64,000 nt of DNA. Source: Pseudoalteromonas sp. R3 (GTDB lineage Bacteria > Pseudomonadota > Gammaproteobacteria > Enterobacterales > Alteromonadaceae). Shown here in pieces: positions 37,796-47,035 of the stretch (positions are counted from its first letter, which is position 1; each line of letters begins with the position of its first letter). The stretch covers positions 1,302,001 to 1,366,000 of the forward strand of contig NZ_CP034835.1 in the NCBI RefSeq assembly GCF_004014715.1. The letters run 5' to 3'. The translations under genes and the position numbers were made by a program. The notes beneath the pieces are model-generated. The model had not been told where the DNA came from, did no database searches, and saw only the letters and a list, made by a program, of their open reading frames with translations.

Positions 37796-38254
37796 ATGGC
37801 AGATTACAAACGCTGGCTGGATGACTTTTCAGTGTGGCTGAAAGACGTTAAAGAGCATGAGCTTAAAAAGTTGATCAAAGACTTTATGGAGGTCCAGCAA
37901 GCGGTGAAGCAGCTGTCCAAAGACAAGTTGGCCGATTATCGATACTATCTGAAGCGCGATCTGGCCCATCTGAGTGAACATAAAGATCACTATGATGATG
38001 TGGCCTGGGAAGAGCTTAAAGCCAGTGTGATGTATGAACTGGCTCAGCTGGAGGACCGAACTCAACTGGAGTGGCAGGCATTAGTGCAGGACTTTCAACA
38101 CGATGGCATCTACAAACAGGGGGAATGGATAGCATTGGGGCAATTAGTATGTAAAAATTGCGGCCATAAAATGAATGTCTATTATGCGTTGGAAATTCCG
38201 TCGTGCAGCGAGTGTGGGCACGGTGAGTTTGCTCGTAAGGCACTTACCCCTTAA
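37796..38254 (+). CDS. Zinc-ribbon protein of the YbeL (DUF1451) family
   Basis: A 152-residue protein with a helical, charged N-terminal part and a C-terminal zinc ribbon (C-K-N-C-G and C-S-E-C-G-H). It is divergent from leuS, as ybeL is in E. coli. The start is set at ATG 37796 because GGGAGG lies 6 nt upstream. Function is unknown. Confidence 0.88.
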   Translation: MADYKRWLDDFSVWLKDVKEHELKKLIKDFMEVQQAVKQLSKDKLADYRYYLKRDLAHLSEHKDHYDDVAWEELKASVMYELAQLEDRTQLEWQALVQDFQHDGIYKQGEWIALGQLVCKNCGHKMNVYYALEIPSCSECGHGEFARKALTP

Positions 38255-38307
38255 TCACAGCCCTGCATGAAACAATCGTGCGGCCGGCCAAGAGAAAGAA
38301 GTTAGGA

Positions 38308-40743
38308 ATGACGAAAACCATTAAGCCTTTAAGCAGCGAACAGCTGGCTCCCAGTGTGTCTTTGCCACATATCACCACCTGCATGCAAAACCCGTATCCG
38401 GATCCTTTGCCTTTTATCGGTCAGAATCGGGCCCAAAGCGCACTGGATTTTGCGTTGGGCATGGAACTACCGGGTTATAACGTGTTTGTTATGGGCGAAG
38501 CGGCGACGGGCCGCTTTACCATGGTCAAAGATAAACTCGAAGCACACTGCAAAACCCGCCCGACACCCAAAGAGTGGTTGTACGTCAATAACTACGATGA
38601 CCACAGAGAGCCGATCGCCCTGTTTATGCAAGCTGGCGAGAGCAAAGTATTGGCCGATGACATTGATTCCTTTTTAGATGAGGTAGTGGATACGTTTCCT
38701 GCGGCATTCGATAACCCGGGTTACCAGCGCAAGAAAAAATCGCTCGACAGAGACTTTGACAATAAATACAACGCTGCCCTGAGTGCGGTGGAAGAACTTG
38801 CCGCGAAGAAAAGCGTTGCCATGATGGAAGAAAAAGGGGTAGTGAGTTTTGCCCCTGTGGTGGATGGCAAAGCGCTGGACGATACTGAATTTATGGCACT
38901 TGAAGAAGCCGTTCAGGAACACTTTTTTGATGCCATTGAAAAACTGGAAGATTGCCTGATTGAAGCACTGATCGAGTTGCCACGCTGGAAGCGCGAGTCA
39001 TCAGAGAAGCTGCGCGAGCTGAAGAAAACCACGATAGAGCTGGCGACCAAGCCATTACTCAAAGCTCTGGAGCATAAGTATGCCAGCCACATTGGGGTGA
39101 TACGTTATCTCAAAGACTTGCGGGTGGAAATCGTCGATGCAGTACTGGACTGGCTGGACGATGACAGTGCTGCGGGAGACGAGAATAAAGATGACTTTGA
39201 TGCCAAGGGAATGCTGAGTGATTTCTTTGCGCCTAACATACTGGTGGAGTTCAAAGAAGGGCAGGCCGCGCCTGTGGTGTACGAGCCTAATCCGACCTTT
39301 GGCAACATCTTTGGCAAAATTGAGTATGCCAATGCGCACGGCACCCTGATCACCAGCTACCGCTCCATTCAGCCGGGCGCACTGCATCGCGCCAATGGTG
39401 GCTATCTGATCATGGATGCCGACAAAGTGCTGGCCAATGCGCAGGTCTGGGACGGGCTCAAACTGTCTTTAAAAACGCACCAGATCAAAAATGATTTACC
39501 TTATCAGGATAGCTCGGTAGGTAGTAGTTTTACCCTTAAACCTCAGTTGATCCCCCTGGATGTGAAAATTATTCTGCTGGGTTCTCGTGACTTGTATTAC
39601 ACCATAGGTGAATACGACGAAGAGTTTGGCGAGTTGTTCCGGGTGCTGGCTGACTTTGACTACTATCTGCCCGATAGCGATCGGTTGCAATATCAGTTTG
39701 TCACTAAAGTGCAGGAGTATTGCGAGCAGACACTCAAGTGTACTTTAACCGGCGAAGCGCTGGCGCGGTTGCTGAAGTTCAGTTATCGCCAGGCTGAGCA
39801 CCAGAACAAACTCTCGGCCCGTTTTGCTGATGTGCTGGAGCTGGTGGCTGAGGCGAGTTATTACGCTAAGCAGGACGGCCTTAGCGAAATTGACGCGCCT
39901 CATATCGACGAAGCCATAGTAGGTAAGCAATATCGCACCGGACAACTCAGTGAGAACATGCTTAGTGACATTGAAGAAGGTCATACTTTGATCGCCACAG
40001 AAGGCGAGGCAGTCGGTAAAGTCAACGGTCTGACGGTGTTGCACATTGGCGATACTGCCTTTGGTACGCCGGCGCGGATCACTGCGACTGTGTATGCCGG
40101 TGCCGATGGGGTGATAGACGTGGAACGTGAAGCCGAGTTAGGTAAGTCGATCCACTCTAAAGGCGTTATGCTGCTGACAGGCTACCTGGGTAATAAATAT
40201 GCGCAAAACTTTAGCCTGACGCTGAGCGCCAATATTGCCATTGAACAAAGTTATGGCTTTATTGACGGTGACAGCGCGTCGCTGGCGGAGCTGTGCGGCC
40301 TTATTTCTGCCATTACTCAGCTTCCCATCGATCAGTCACTGGCACTGACGGGCTCCATTAACCAGCACGGTGAGGTGCAGGCCGTCGGTGGCGTGAATGA
40401 AAAAATCGAAGGCTTCTTTAAGCTGTGTAAAATGCGCGGCCTGACCGGGCGTCAGGGTGTGATCATTCCTCGTTCTAACCTGATCAACCTGGTACTGGAT
40501 GACGAAGTGCTGGCGGCGGCTCAGCAAGGTCGCTTCCATATTTTCGCGGTGGCGACAGTCGACGAGGCGCTGTCTTTGCTGATGCAGCGCGAAGCCGGGG
40601 CACTTACCAATGGTGAGTATCCGCAGCAGAGTATCAATGCGCTGGCACTGGCCCGTTTGCAGCAAATTGCCGATGTGGTGAATGGCGACGATAAAGACGC
40701 CGAAGGCGAAGCGCCAAACGAACAAGAAAAAGATCATTCATAA
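38308..40743 (+). CDS. Lon-like ATP-dependent protease (LonB/YcbZ type)
   Basis: An 811-residue AAA+ protease. The P-loop-like motif G-E-A-A-T-G-R-F-T lies at about residues 63-71. A long helical insertion follows (about 110-310), and the C-terminal Lon protease domain has the catalytic serine in G-D-S-A-S-L-A-E-L and the lysine in G-G-V-N-E-K-I-E-G-F. The P-loop lacks the usual G-K-S/T, with R in place of K, as in this Lon subfamily. It is soluble, without membrane segments. The start at ATG 38308 is preferred over GTG 38278. Confidence 0.87.
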   Translation: MTKTIKPLSSEQLAPSVSLPHITTCMQNPYPDPLPFIGQNRAQSALDFALGMELPGYNVFVMGEAATGRFTMVKDKLEAHCKTRPTPKEWLYVNNYDDHREPIALFMQAGESKVLADDIDSFLDEVVDTFPAAFDNPGYQRKKKSLDRDFDNKYNAALSAVEELAAKKSVAMMEEKGVVSFAPVVDGKALDDTEFMALEEAVQEHFFDAIEKLEDCLIEALIELPRWKRESSEKLRELKKTTIELATKPLLKALEHKYASHIGVIRYLKDLRVEIVDAVLDWLDDDSAAGDENKDDFDAKGMLSDFFAPNILVEFKEGQAAPVVYEPNPTFGNIFGKIEYANAHGTLITSYRSIQPGALHRANGGYLIMDADKVLANAQVWDGLKLSLKTHQIKNDLPYQDSSVGSSFTLKPQLIPLDVKIILLGSRDLYYTIGEYDEEFGELFRVLADFDYYLPDSDRLQYQFVTKVQEYCEQTLKCTLTGEALARLLKFSYRQAEHQNKLSARFADVLELVAEASYYAKQDGLSEIDAPHIDEAIVGKQYRTGQLSENMLSDIEEGHTLIATEGEAVGKVNGLTVLHIGDTAFGTPARITATVYAGADGVIDVEREAELGKSIHSKGVMLLTGYLGNKYAQNFSLTLSANIAIEQSYGFIDGDSASLAELCGLISAITQLPIDQSLALTGSINQHGEVQAVGGVNEKIEGFFKLCKMRGLTGRQGVIIPRSNLINLVLDDEVLAAAQQGRFHIFAVATVDEALSLLMQREAGALTNGEYPQQSINALALARLQQIADVVNGDDKDAEGEAPNEQEKDHS

Positions 40744-40757
40744 TTTAGGTAGTCACT

Positions 40758-41243
40758 ATGTCAACAACCAATATTATCCTTGTGCTGGTCATCGTCGTGC
40801 TGGGCTGGCTGATTTTTAAAAACGGTAAACAGCAAAAGCAGGCGGCGGCAGGTAACAGGATAGAGGCGGCTGAGTTTCTGGCGCAAAACGCGCAAAAGAG
40901 CGGAGTCACAACAACCGACTCTGGTTTGCAATATGAAGTCTTAAACAAAGGTGACGGGACTGAGCATCCGAGCGCGACAGACAAAGTCACCGTGCATTAC
41001 CATGGCACCTTGCTGGATGGTTCGGTGTTCGACAGTTCTGTGGTACGCGGTGAGTCTATCAGTTTTGGCCTGAACCAGGTCATACCGGGATGGACCGAGG
41101 GCGTTCAGCTGATGACCGTGGGTGATAAGTTTCGCTTTTTTATCGGTCCGGATCTTGGCTACGGAGACCGTGCAGCCGGGAAAATTGCACCAGGGTCGCT
41201 GTTAATATTTGAAGTTGAGTTACTCGCCATTGCAGGCAAGTAA
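40758..41243 (+). CDS. Membrane-anchored FKBP-type peptidyl-prolyl isomerase
   Basis: The 161-residue protein has one N-terminal membrane segment (I-I-L-V-L-V-I-V-V-L-G-W-L-I-F, about 6-20) and a C-terminal FKBP domain (V-T-V-H-Y-H-G-T-L-L-D-G, V-I-P-G-W-T-E-G, G-Y-G-D-R). It assists proline isomerisation, probably in the periplasm. Its stop codon abuts the MITE at 41243. Confidence 0.93.
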   Translation: MSTTNIILVLVIVVLGWLIFKNGKQQKQAAAGNRIEAAEFLAQNAQKSGVTTTDSGLQYEVLNKGDGTEHPSATDKVTVHYHGTLLDGSVFDSSVVRGESISFGLNQVIPGWTEGVQLMTVGDKFRFFIGPDLGYGDRAAGKIAPGSLLIFEVELLAIAGK

Positions 41244-41404
41244 TACCAATTTCACTTAATGCCTGTTCAATTTGAAGGAGCAAATATGGCGCTAACGGCG
41301 TTGAAAACTTCTCATTTAGAATAACTAAATAGCAAAGTTTTCGCCTGGTTATCGACCCTATTTTCTCGCCTCAAAATAGAACACTTAATTAAGCAAATTG
41401 GTAT
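41243..41404. mobile_element. 162-bp MITE with IS630-like terminal inverted repeats
   Basis: The ends are ATACCAATTTCACTTAAT and, read inward from the right, ATACCAATTTGCTTAATT. The element has no reading frame of note. A TA precedes the left end. The right end closely matches the right terminal repeat of the IS630 element at 9095-10205 (ATACCAATTTGATTAAAT), so that family could mobilise it. It lies flush against the FKBP stop codon and before a terminator. Confidence 0.75.
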
Positions 41405-41430
41405 AAAAAAAGGCCGAAAGGCCTTTTTTT
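41405..41430. terminator. Bidirectional terminator between FKBP and the SH3 gene
   Basis: A7, GGCC, loop GAAA, GGCC, T7. The symmetric A and T runs serve both converging genes. Confidence 0.85.
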
Positions 41431-41453
41431 ATGCGTATATTGTATTGCGACTT

Positions 41454-42077
41454 TTATGCCCAGCCGTCGTAGCGCTTACGCCTTGACAGCACCAGCGTAA
41501 GTATCACGCCAATTAAAATGCCTGCGATGCCAATTCCGCCACCGTAGCTTAGCAACATATGTTGCTCCGTTTGTGCTTTGTTTTTACTTGCTTCAGCCTG
41601 GGTTTCAAGTGCTTGTTCTAATTCTGAAATGGTGTTTTTCAGATCCGCATTGTCCTGTTGTAATTGCTGATTGGCTTGTTCCAGCTGTGGGATCTGACTT
41701 TGTAAAGCATTGAGCTGGCTGCTGTTGCTACTGAGCTCAACATTGACACTTTCGAGGCGCTGGCGTAATCCAGGCTCTGCTGTGACGAATTTACTTTCAA
41801 CCCAACCTTCACGGGCTTTATCATCTCTAATCTGCACAAAGCCTTCTTGGGCGGTGTTCAAGATGGTAATGGGGCTACCCGCTTCGACCGAGCCCAAAAT
41901 ACGATAGTTCTTGCCCGGGCCGGTGTGCATGAACAGGTACAAGTCGTCGACAATATAACCGTTGTTGTCGGTTGCTGACTGGGCCTCGGCAGGCTCATTT
42001 TGCAGGTCGGTTTGCTCCGCCATTGTGCCCAGAGACAGCACAGACAGCAGCAGCGGCAAAGCGATATTTTTCAGCAT
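41454..42077 (-). CDS. TIGR04211-type SH3 domain membrane protein (YgiM-like)
   Basis: The 207-residue protein has a signal peptide (to about residue 20), a bacterial SH3 domain (about 45-100; Y-R-I-L-G-S-V-E-A-G-S-P and G-W-V-E-S-K), a coiled coil (about 105-170, rich in Gln and Leu) and a C-terminal membrane helix (about 178-200) with an R-R-K-R tail. That architecture is typical of YgiM. It is divergent from the CYTH/CHAD gene, as ygiM is near ygiF in E. coli. Confidence 0.9.
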   Translation of the reverse strand: MLKNIALPLLLSVLSLGTMAEQTDLQNEPAEAQSATDNNGYIVDDLYLFMHTGPGKNYRILGSVEAGSPITILNTAQEGFVQIRDDKAREGWVESKFVTAEPGLRQRLESVNVELSSNSSQLNALQSQIPQLEQANQQLQQDNADLKNTISELEQALETQAEASKNKAQTEQHMLLSYGGGIGIAGILIGVILTLVLSRRKRYDGWA

Positions 42078-42364
42078 TCGCAGGCCTTAAATATTGATAT
42101 CTTTATAAAGTTACCAAAATAGTAGGGATTTCCCGGCACAAAGGCAAGGGGCAGGTTTTGTCCTCAATTCTATTGCAGGTTGTTTTTTTGCGAGTAAATG
42201 TGTTGGCGCATGACATTGTGTGTGCTCTTGTTTACACCTGTAATTCATGGAACCGGTTGGTAATGGTGGTGATTATGCGCTAATAATTACTAAAAGGTTT
42301 GCAAAGTGCGGACCCTTTGTATATTTTGTGGGTTCTAAAATTACATAGGTAAATCACACTCCTG

Positions 42365-43882
42365 ATGGACACTGAGATAGAACTGAAATTTTTGGTTTCA
42401 GACAATGAAGTTCCGCTGATCCCAGCCCTAATTACCCAGTTTGCTAAAAAAGTCAGCAATAAACCTGCTAAAAATCTAAAAAATGCGTATTTTGACACAC
42501 CCAGTCGGGAGTTACGTGCATTAGATATAGGCTTGCGTACGCGCTGTAACGATGACGAGTGCGAACAGACGATAAAGCTGGCCGGAGAAGTGGTGGGTGG
42601 ATTACATCAACGTCCTGAATACAATTTACCAATCCAGGGCAGTCGACCTGATATTCATGCCTTTGACAGCAGTATTTGGCCTATGGGTGTACAGCTCGAA
42701 TCGATTGCCAGTAATTTATTCCCGATATTCAGTACTAATTTCATTCGCCGTACCTGGTTGATTGAAACCGAAGCAGGTAGCGAAATTGAAGTCGTCCTTG
42801 ATAAAGGCGAGATCAGTGCACAAGGGTCGGTTGAGCCCATTTCCGAGCTTGAAATAGAGCTTATTGAAGGTGATAAAAATGATCTGTTCCTGCTGGCTGA
42901 TCACTTGTTGCAACACATAGGTTTGCGTCTAGGATTGTACTCCAAAGCGGCCAGAGGTTACCGTCTTGCCGACGATAAGCCACTGAAGGCGAACAAAACA
43001 CTGGGTGTCATCAAATTGCCCAGAGGCTGCTCACAAGAGCAGGCGCTGATAGCTACAGTCAATCATGGTATCCAGTTTGTTCAAAAGCATGAGCAGTGTT
43101 ATCTGGACTCTCCGAGCCTGAAAACACTCAAACGAGTGATAGATGGGGTCAGTTTGATCCGGCACGCGTTCTGGCTCTTTGAAGAGTTTGTTGATAAGTC
43201 TTCGACGGAGTTTTTGCGCAAAGAGCTTAAGTGGCTATTGTCTGAATTAGGTTGGGTGGAGAATGCCATTCATCTGAAAACCTACACGTCGAAACGCCAC
43301 GCCTATTATAAACGGATCTCCAATGCGCCTGAACTGGCTCAGGTGATCACGGATATGAAAGACGTGCAGCCAACGGTGACAGATATTGAAGATTTATTCC
43401 ACTGCTCACGATATAACCGCTTGATTTTGGCGCTTACCCGCTGGTTACTGGACAAGTCCTGGCGTAAAAACTGGGATCAAAATGCGATAACTGCTGCACA
43501 AAGCCCGGTTGGGGCATTGGCAAAACGTGCCTACGATCACGACTGGAACAAACTAACAACGCTGTTCCCGGCAGACAGTGCTATGACAGTTAAAGAGTAT
43601 CTGGAGTGTCGTCAGCCGCTGGAAAACATGCTTCTTAGTGGCCATTGTCTGGGTAAACTATACGATAAAGAAACCCGTCAGGCGTTCAGAGCCCCATGGG
43701 TCGATATTGTTTATGGTATTTATGAACTAGAAACACTCTTCTATTTACGTCAGTTGTGCGAGGGACAGCCCAGTGAAGCGTTGCAGGACATTTTAGTCTG
43801 GTTGCAACAAAAGGCCGACTTTCTCGTTAGTGCAATGGAGCAAAGTCGTCAGGCATCGTTAAACAGTGAACCTTACTGGTGA
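42365..43882 (+). CDS. CYTH and CHAD domain protein (YgiF-like triphosphatase)
   Basis: The 505-residue protein begins with the CYTH signature E-I-E-L-K-F (residues 4-9), a metal- and triphosphate-binding fold. A helical CHAD domain follows (about 220-490), with conserved basic and histidine residues. E. coli YgiF hydrolyses inorganic triphosphate. The 287 bp upstream hold no gene. Confidence 0.92.
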   Translation: MDTEIELKFLVSDNEVPLIPALITQFAKKVSNKPAKNLKNAYFDTPSRELRALDIGLRTRCNDDECEQTIKLAGEVVGGLHQRPEYNLPIQGSRPDIHAFDSSIWPMGVQLESIASNLFPIFSTNFIRRTWLIETEAGSEIEVVLDKGEISAQGSVEPISELEIELIEGDKNDLFLLADHLLQHIGLRLGLYSKAARGYRLADDKPLKANKTLGVIKLPRGCSQEQALIATVNHGIQFVQKHEQCYLDSPSLKTLKRVIDGVSLIRHAFWLFEEFVDKSSTEFLRKELKWLLSELGWVENAIHLKTYTSKRHAYYKRISNAPELAQVITDMKDVQPTVTDIEDLFHCSRYNRLILALTRWLLDKSWRKNWDQNAITAAQSPVGALAKRAYDHDWNKLTTLFPADSAMTVKEYLECRQPLENMLLSGHCLGKLYDKETRQAFRAPWVDIVYGIYELETLFYLRQLCEGQPSEALQDILVWLQQKADFLVSAMEQSRQASLNSEPYW

Positions 43883-44552
43883 TAAGCCAGGTTTAGCCTG
43901 TCTGTGTTTGCTACTGTGGCTTGTCGTTTATGCTATGCCGGGTCACAGTACACAGACGTCAGAGCGATGGCAGCCCTGGCATCAATCGACGTTGCTGTCG
44001 ATCACCTACCATAAGCCATTTGATCAACCCCTGAAAATACGTGTAACCGGCAAATGGCCCGGGATCAGTGCAAAATCTGTGATTAATCTGCTAAATGATA
44101 CCGAGCGCGTTCCTTTGTGGGTGAAACACGTTAGTGAAGTGACGATTTTATCTCGCCCTGCAGCTAATCAGACGCGCGTGCTGACCCAATTTGATTTACC
44201 CTGGCCGCTTCGTAAGCGGGACATGGTGACACATGCCTGTTTGCTGCAATTATCCAAAGAAAGCTATGTATTGAAGATACGCTCCGACACTGAGTACCCG
44301 ACAGAGCAGGATGTGATTCGAATTCAGCCTGTGATGGTACAATGGGGTCTCACGGAGCAAGACAACGCCGTTTATATCGATTATCAAATCTCAGCTGACA
44401 TTCAAGGCGAGGCACCACAATGGTTTACCGATAAAGTTGCACTGCGTAATACCCGGGCTTCGTTTAATGCGTTGTATGCTTTATTACGGGCACGCCCGGA
44501 CAGCATGGAGCCCTGGGCCCTTACGCCCGGAAATACCTGCCCGTTCGAATGA
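43866..44552 (+). CDS. START/SRPBCC domain secreted protein
   Basis: A 228-residue protein with an N-terminal hydrophobic segment (L-A-C-L-C-L-L-L-W-L-V-V-Y-A-M-P) and a START-like lipid-binding domain (V-P-L-W-V-K-H-V, F-D-L-P-W-P-L-R-K-R-D-M-V). It overlaps the CYTH/CHAD gene by 17 nt and starts with GTG, so it is probably translated by coupling. The ligand is unknown. Confidence 0.85.
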   Translation: MNLTGDKPGLACLCLLLWLVVYAMPGHSTQTSERWQPWHQSTLLSITYHKPFDQPLKIRVTGKWPGISAKSVINLLNDTERVPLWVKHVSEVTILSRPAANQTRVLTQFDLPWPLRKRDMVTHACLLQLSKESYVLKIRSDTEYPTEQDVIRIQPVMVQWGLTEQDNAVYIDYQISADIQGEAPQWFTDKVALRNTRASFNALYALLRARPDSMEPWALTPGNTCPFE

Positions 44553-44608
44553 TCATCGCGTATATATCGTCTACACTAAAAGCAAACTAGTCTGACGTAT
44601 TTGCTGTT

Positions 44609-45460
44609 ATGCTCAATATCGATGAAGAAACACTGGCGGAGTTACGTTCCGGATTCAATCTGCCGGCAAAGCCTGAAATTCTGGAGCACATCCAGAATGA
44701 ACTTAATAGTGAAGAACCTGAACTCAATCGCGTTGCGAATATCATTTCTCAGGATGTTGCAACCTCTGCCGCTGTGTTAAAAGTCATTAATTCCCCGGCC
44801 TATGGCATGTCAAGAACGGTGTCGGACATCAAACAGGCCGTGATGTTTTTGGGTCTTAATAGTATCACCCAGATTGTGACGGGCTACTTGTTGAAAGAGG
44901 CGTTTGATCAAAGCCTGTGTTGTATCTCGTTAGAGCGGTTCTGGGACAATGCCATTGATATCTCTCAGATAGCCATGCTGATTGGCAAGCGGGTGCGCGC
45001 CAATGTACCGGTTGAAAACTTACAGTTGCTTGGCTTGTTTCATGATGCAGGTATACCTGCAATGGCCATGCGTTATGACAACTACAAGGAAGTCATGACT
45101 CGTGCCATACAGCGCCCTGAGTATACGCTTGCCTGTTATGAAGAGCAGCTATACCCGACTAATCACGCTGTGGTGGGTTATTACCTTGCCAGCTCATGGA
45201 ATATTCCCAAGGCGATGTGTCAGATCATATTGCGTCATCACGACCCTTTGTACCTGGATGAGGAGCGAGAGGAGAGTGAGCAGCAAGCCTTTGCCATTCT
45301 TAAGTTAGCTGAAAACCTCGCCTTTGAGGGTAAGTATTTTCGTAACTGTGCGGATTGGCATGCTTTTAAAGATAAGGTGATGATTGTATTAAACATTCAT
45401 GACGATGAATACGTGGATATAAAAGAAGATATTGAAGAGTTTTTGATATCCGGGAATTAA
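44609..45460 (+). CDS. HDOD domain protein
   Basis: The 283-residue protein is almost entirely one HDOD domain (V-L-K-V-I-N-S-P-A-Y-G near residue 56; L-L-G-L-F-H-D-A-G near 140). HDOD proteins act in signalling and lack the full metal site of HD hydrolases. The role here is unknown. Confidence 0.9.
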   Translation: MLNIDEETLAELRSGFNLPAKPEILEHIQNELNSEEPELNRVANIISQDVATSAAVLKVINSPAYGMSRTVSDIKQAVMFLGLNSITQIVTGYLLKEAFDQSLCCISLERFWDNAIDISQIAMLIGKRVRANVPVENLQLLGLFHDAGIPAMAMRYDNYKEVMTRAIQRPEYTLACYEEQLYPTNHAVVGYYLASSWNIPKAMCQIILRHHDPLYLDEEREESEQQAFAILKLAENLAFEGKYFRNCADWHAFKDKVMIVLNIHDDEYVDIKEDIEEFLISGN

Positions 45461-45479
45461 CTATTCTAATTTTATAAAC

Positions 45480-45503
45480 AAAAGGCGCCTTAAGGCGCCT
45501 TTT
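45480..45503. terminator. Bidirectional terminator between the HDOD gene and metK
   Basis: AAAAGGCGCC, TTAA loop, GGCGCCTTTT: a perfect stem with symmetric A and T runs between converging genes. Confidence 0.85.
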
Positions 45504-45523
45504 CTGTAAATCATTATTTACAA

Positions 45524-46675
45524 TTATAAACCAGCAGCTGCTTTAAGCGCTTCAGCTTTGTCTGTTGCTTCCCACGGGAACTCGTTACGACCAAAGTGAC
45601 CGTAAGCCGCAGTAGGCTGGTAGATTGGACGCTCAAGGTCTAGCATAGTGATCAGACCGTACGGGCGCAGGTCAAAGTGTTCGCGGATCAAGTCGATCAG
45701 GCGAGCTTCTTCCAGTTTACCTGTGCCGAAGGTTTCAACACTGATAGAGGTAGGCTCTGCAACACCAATTGCATATGACACCTGAATCTCACATTTGTCA
45801 GCAAGGCCAGCTGCAACAATGTTCTTAGCAACATAACGGGCTGCATAAGCGGCTGAACGGTCAACCTTTGATGGATCTTTACCTGAGAACGCACCACCAC
45901 CGTGACGTGCCATACCACCGTAGGTATCTACGATGATTTTACGACCAGTCAGACCACAGTCACCCATAGGGCCACCGATAACGAAACGGCCAGTCGGGTT
46001 GATGAAGAACTTAGTCGCTTCAGTGATAAGTTCAGCTGGCAGTACTGGTTTAATGATGGTTTCCATCACAGCTTCTACCAGATCATCCTGAGACACTGTG
46101 TCACAGTGTTGAGTTGACAAAACAACGGCATCAATACCAACTGCTTTACCATTTTCATAGGCAAAAGTAACCTGAGACTTAGCATCAGGGCGTAACCAAG
46201 GCAAAGTGCCATCTTTACGCACTTGCGCCTGACGTTGAACCAGACGGTGTGAATAAGTGATTGGTGCTGGCATTAAAACATCAGTTTCGTTACAAGCGTA
46301 ACCAAACATCAGACCCTGGTCACCCGCACCTTGTTCTTCAGGGCGAGTACGGTCAACACCCTGATTGATATCAGGAGACTGTTTACCAATGGTATTAAGG
46401 ATTGCACATGAATCAGCATCAAAGCCCATGTCTGAGTGGGTATAGCCGATTTCGCGTACCGTTTTACGCGTTAATTCTTCGATATCAACCCAGGCGCTGG
46501 TAGTGATTTCACCACCAACCATGACCATACCGGTTTTAACGTAAGTTTCACACGCAACACGTGCTTTTGGATCTTGCTCAAGGATAGCATCTAGTACCGC
46601 ATCAGAGATCTGATCGGCGATTTTATCCGGATGACCCTCAGAAACAGATTCAGAAGTAAATAAATGTTTTGCCAT
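45524..46675 (-). CDS. metK: S-adenosylmethionine synthetase
   Basis: The 383-residue enzyme forms SAM from ATP and methionine. It has [13 protein letters not shown] near the N-terminus, [11 protein letters not shown] and [14 protein letters not shown]. The start is set at M-A-K-H-L (46675), which matches the family; a GTG lies five codons upstream. A MetJ-like box lies upstream. Confidence 0.97.
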   Translation of the reverse strand: MAKHLFTSESVSEGHPDKIADQISDAVLDAILEQDPKARVACETYVKTGMVMVGGEITTSAWVDIEELTRKTVREIGYTHSDMGFDADSCAILNTIGKQSPDINQGVDRTRPEEQGAGDQGLMFGYACNETDVLMPAPITYSHRLVQRQAQVRKDGTLPWLRPDAKSQVTFAYENGKAVGIDAVVLSTQHCDTVSQDDLVEAVMETIIKPVLPAELITEATKFFINPTGRFVIGGPMGDCGLTGRKIIVDTYGGMARHGGGAFSGKDPSKVDRSAAYAARYVAKNIVAAGLADKCEIQVSYAIGVAEPTSISVETFGTGKLEEARLIDLIREHFDLRPYGLITMLDLERPIYQPTAAYGHFGRNEFPWEATDKAEALKAAAGL

Positions 46676-47035
46676 TGTATTTATGCTCACAAATATTGCG
46701 CTTCACAAACTACAGGAATAGCGCGAAAAATCAGAGCGATATATTATCGAAAACACGCACGGCTGCATAGCTTTTTTACGCCTAGACGTCTAATTTTAGA
46801 CCTTTGCAAAAAACGCAGTAAAAAAGTCCGTGAGTAGCTCGATATTTCATTGATTTTTAATTGCAGTGGTTACCCTAATAGGTAAGAATGGGGACCAATT
46901 TTCTAATCGAGTTACCTGCTGCTTTGACGTGTTACACTTTAAGTTGCCTCACATCAGGCACACATGACAACGTCGCTACACGGGTATTATAGGTACAGAT
47001 TTGCCACTCAAAAGACATAAAAGGTAGGAGACTTC
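46676..47035. promoter_or_regulatory. Divergent metK-tkt promoter region with a met-box
   Basis: The region contains AGACGTCT at 46784-46791, identical to the MetJ met-box consensus, about 110 bp upstream of metK. A second partial half-site (TTTTAGAC) lies just beyond. MetJ boxes normally occur in tandem, so binding is plausible but not certain. No other gene is seen. Confidence 0.6.

Noticed and set aside
38278..38307. GTG at 38278 as the start of the Lon-like protease
   Set aside because: The ATG at 38308 has a purine-rich stretch upstream and gives a more typical N-terminus, although the GTG cannot be ruled out.
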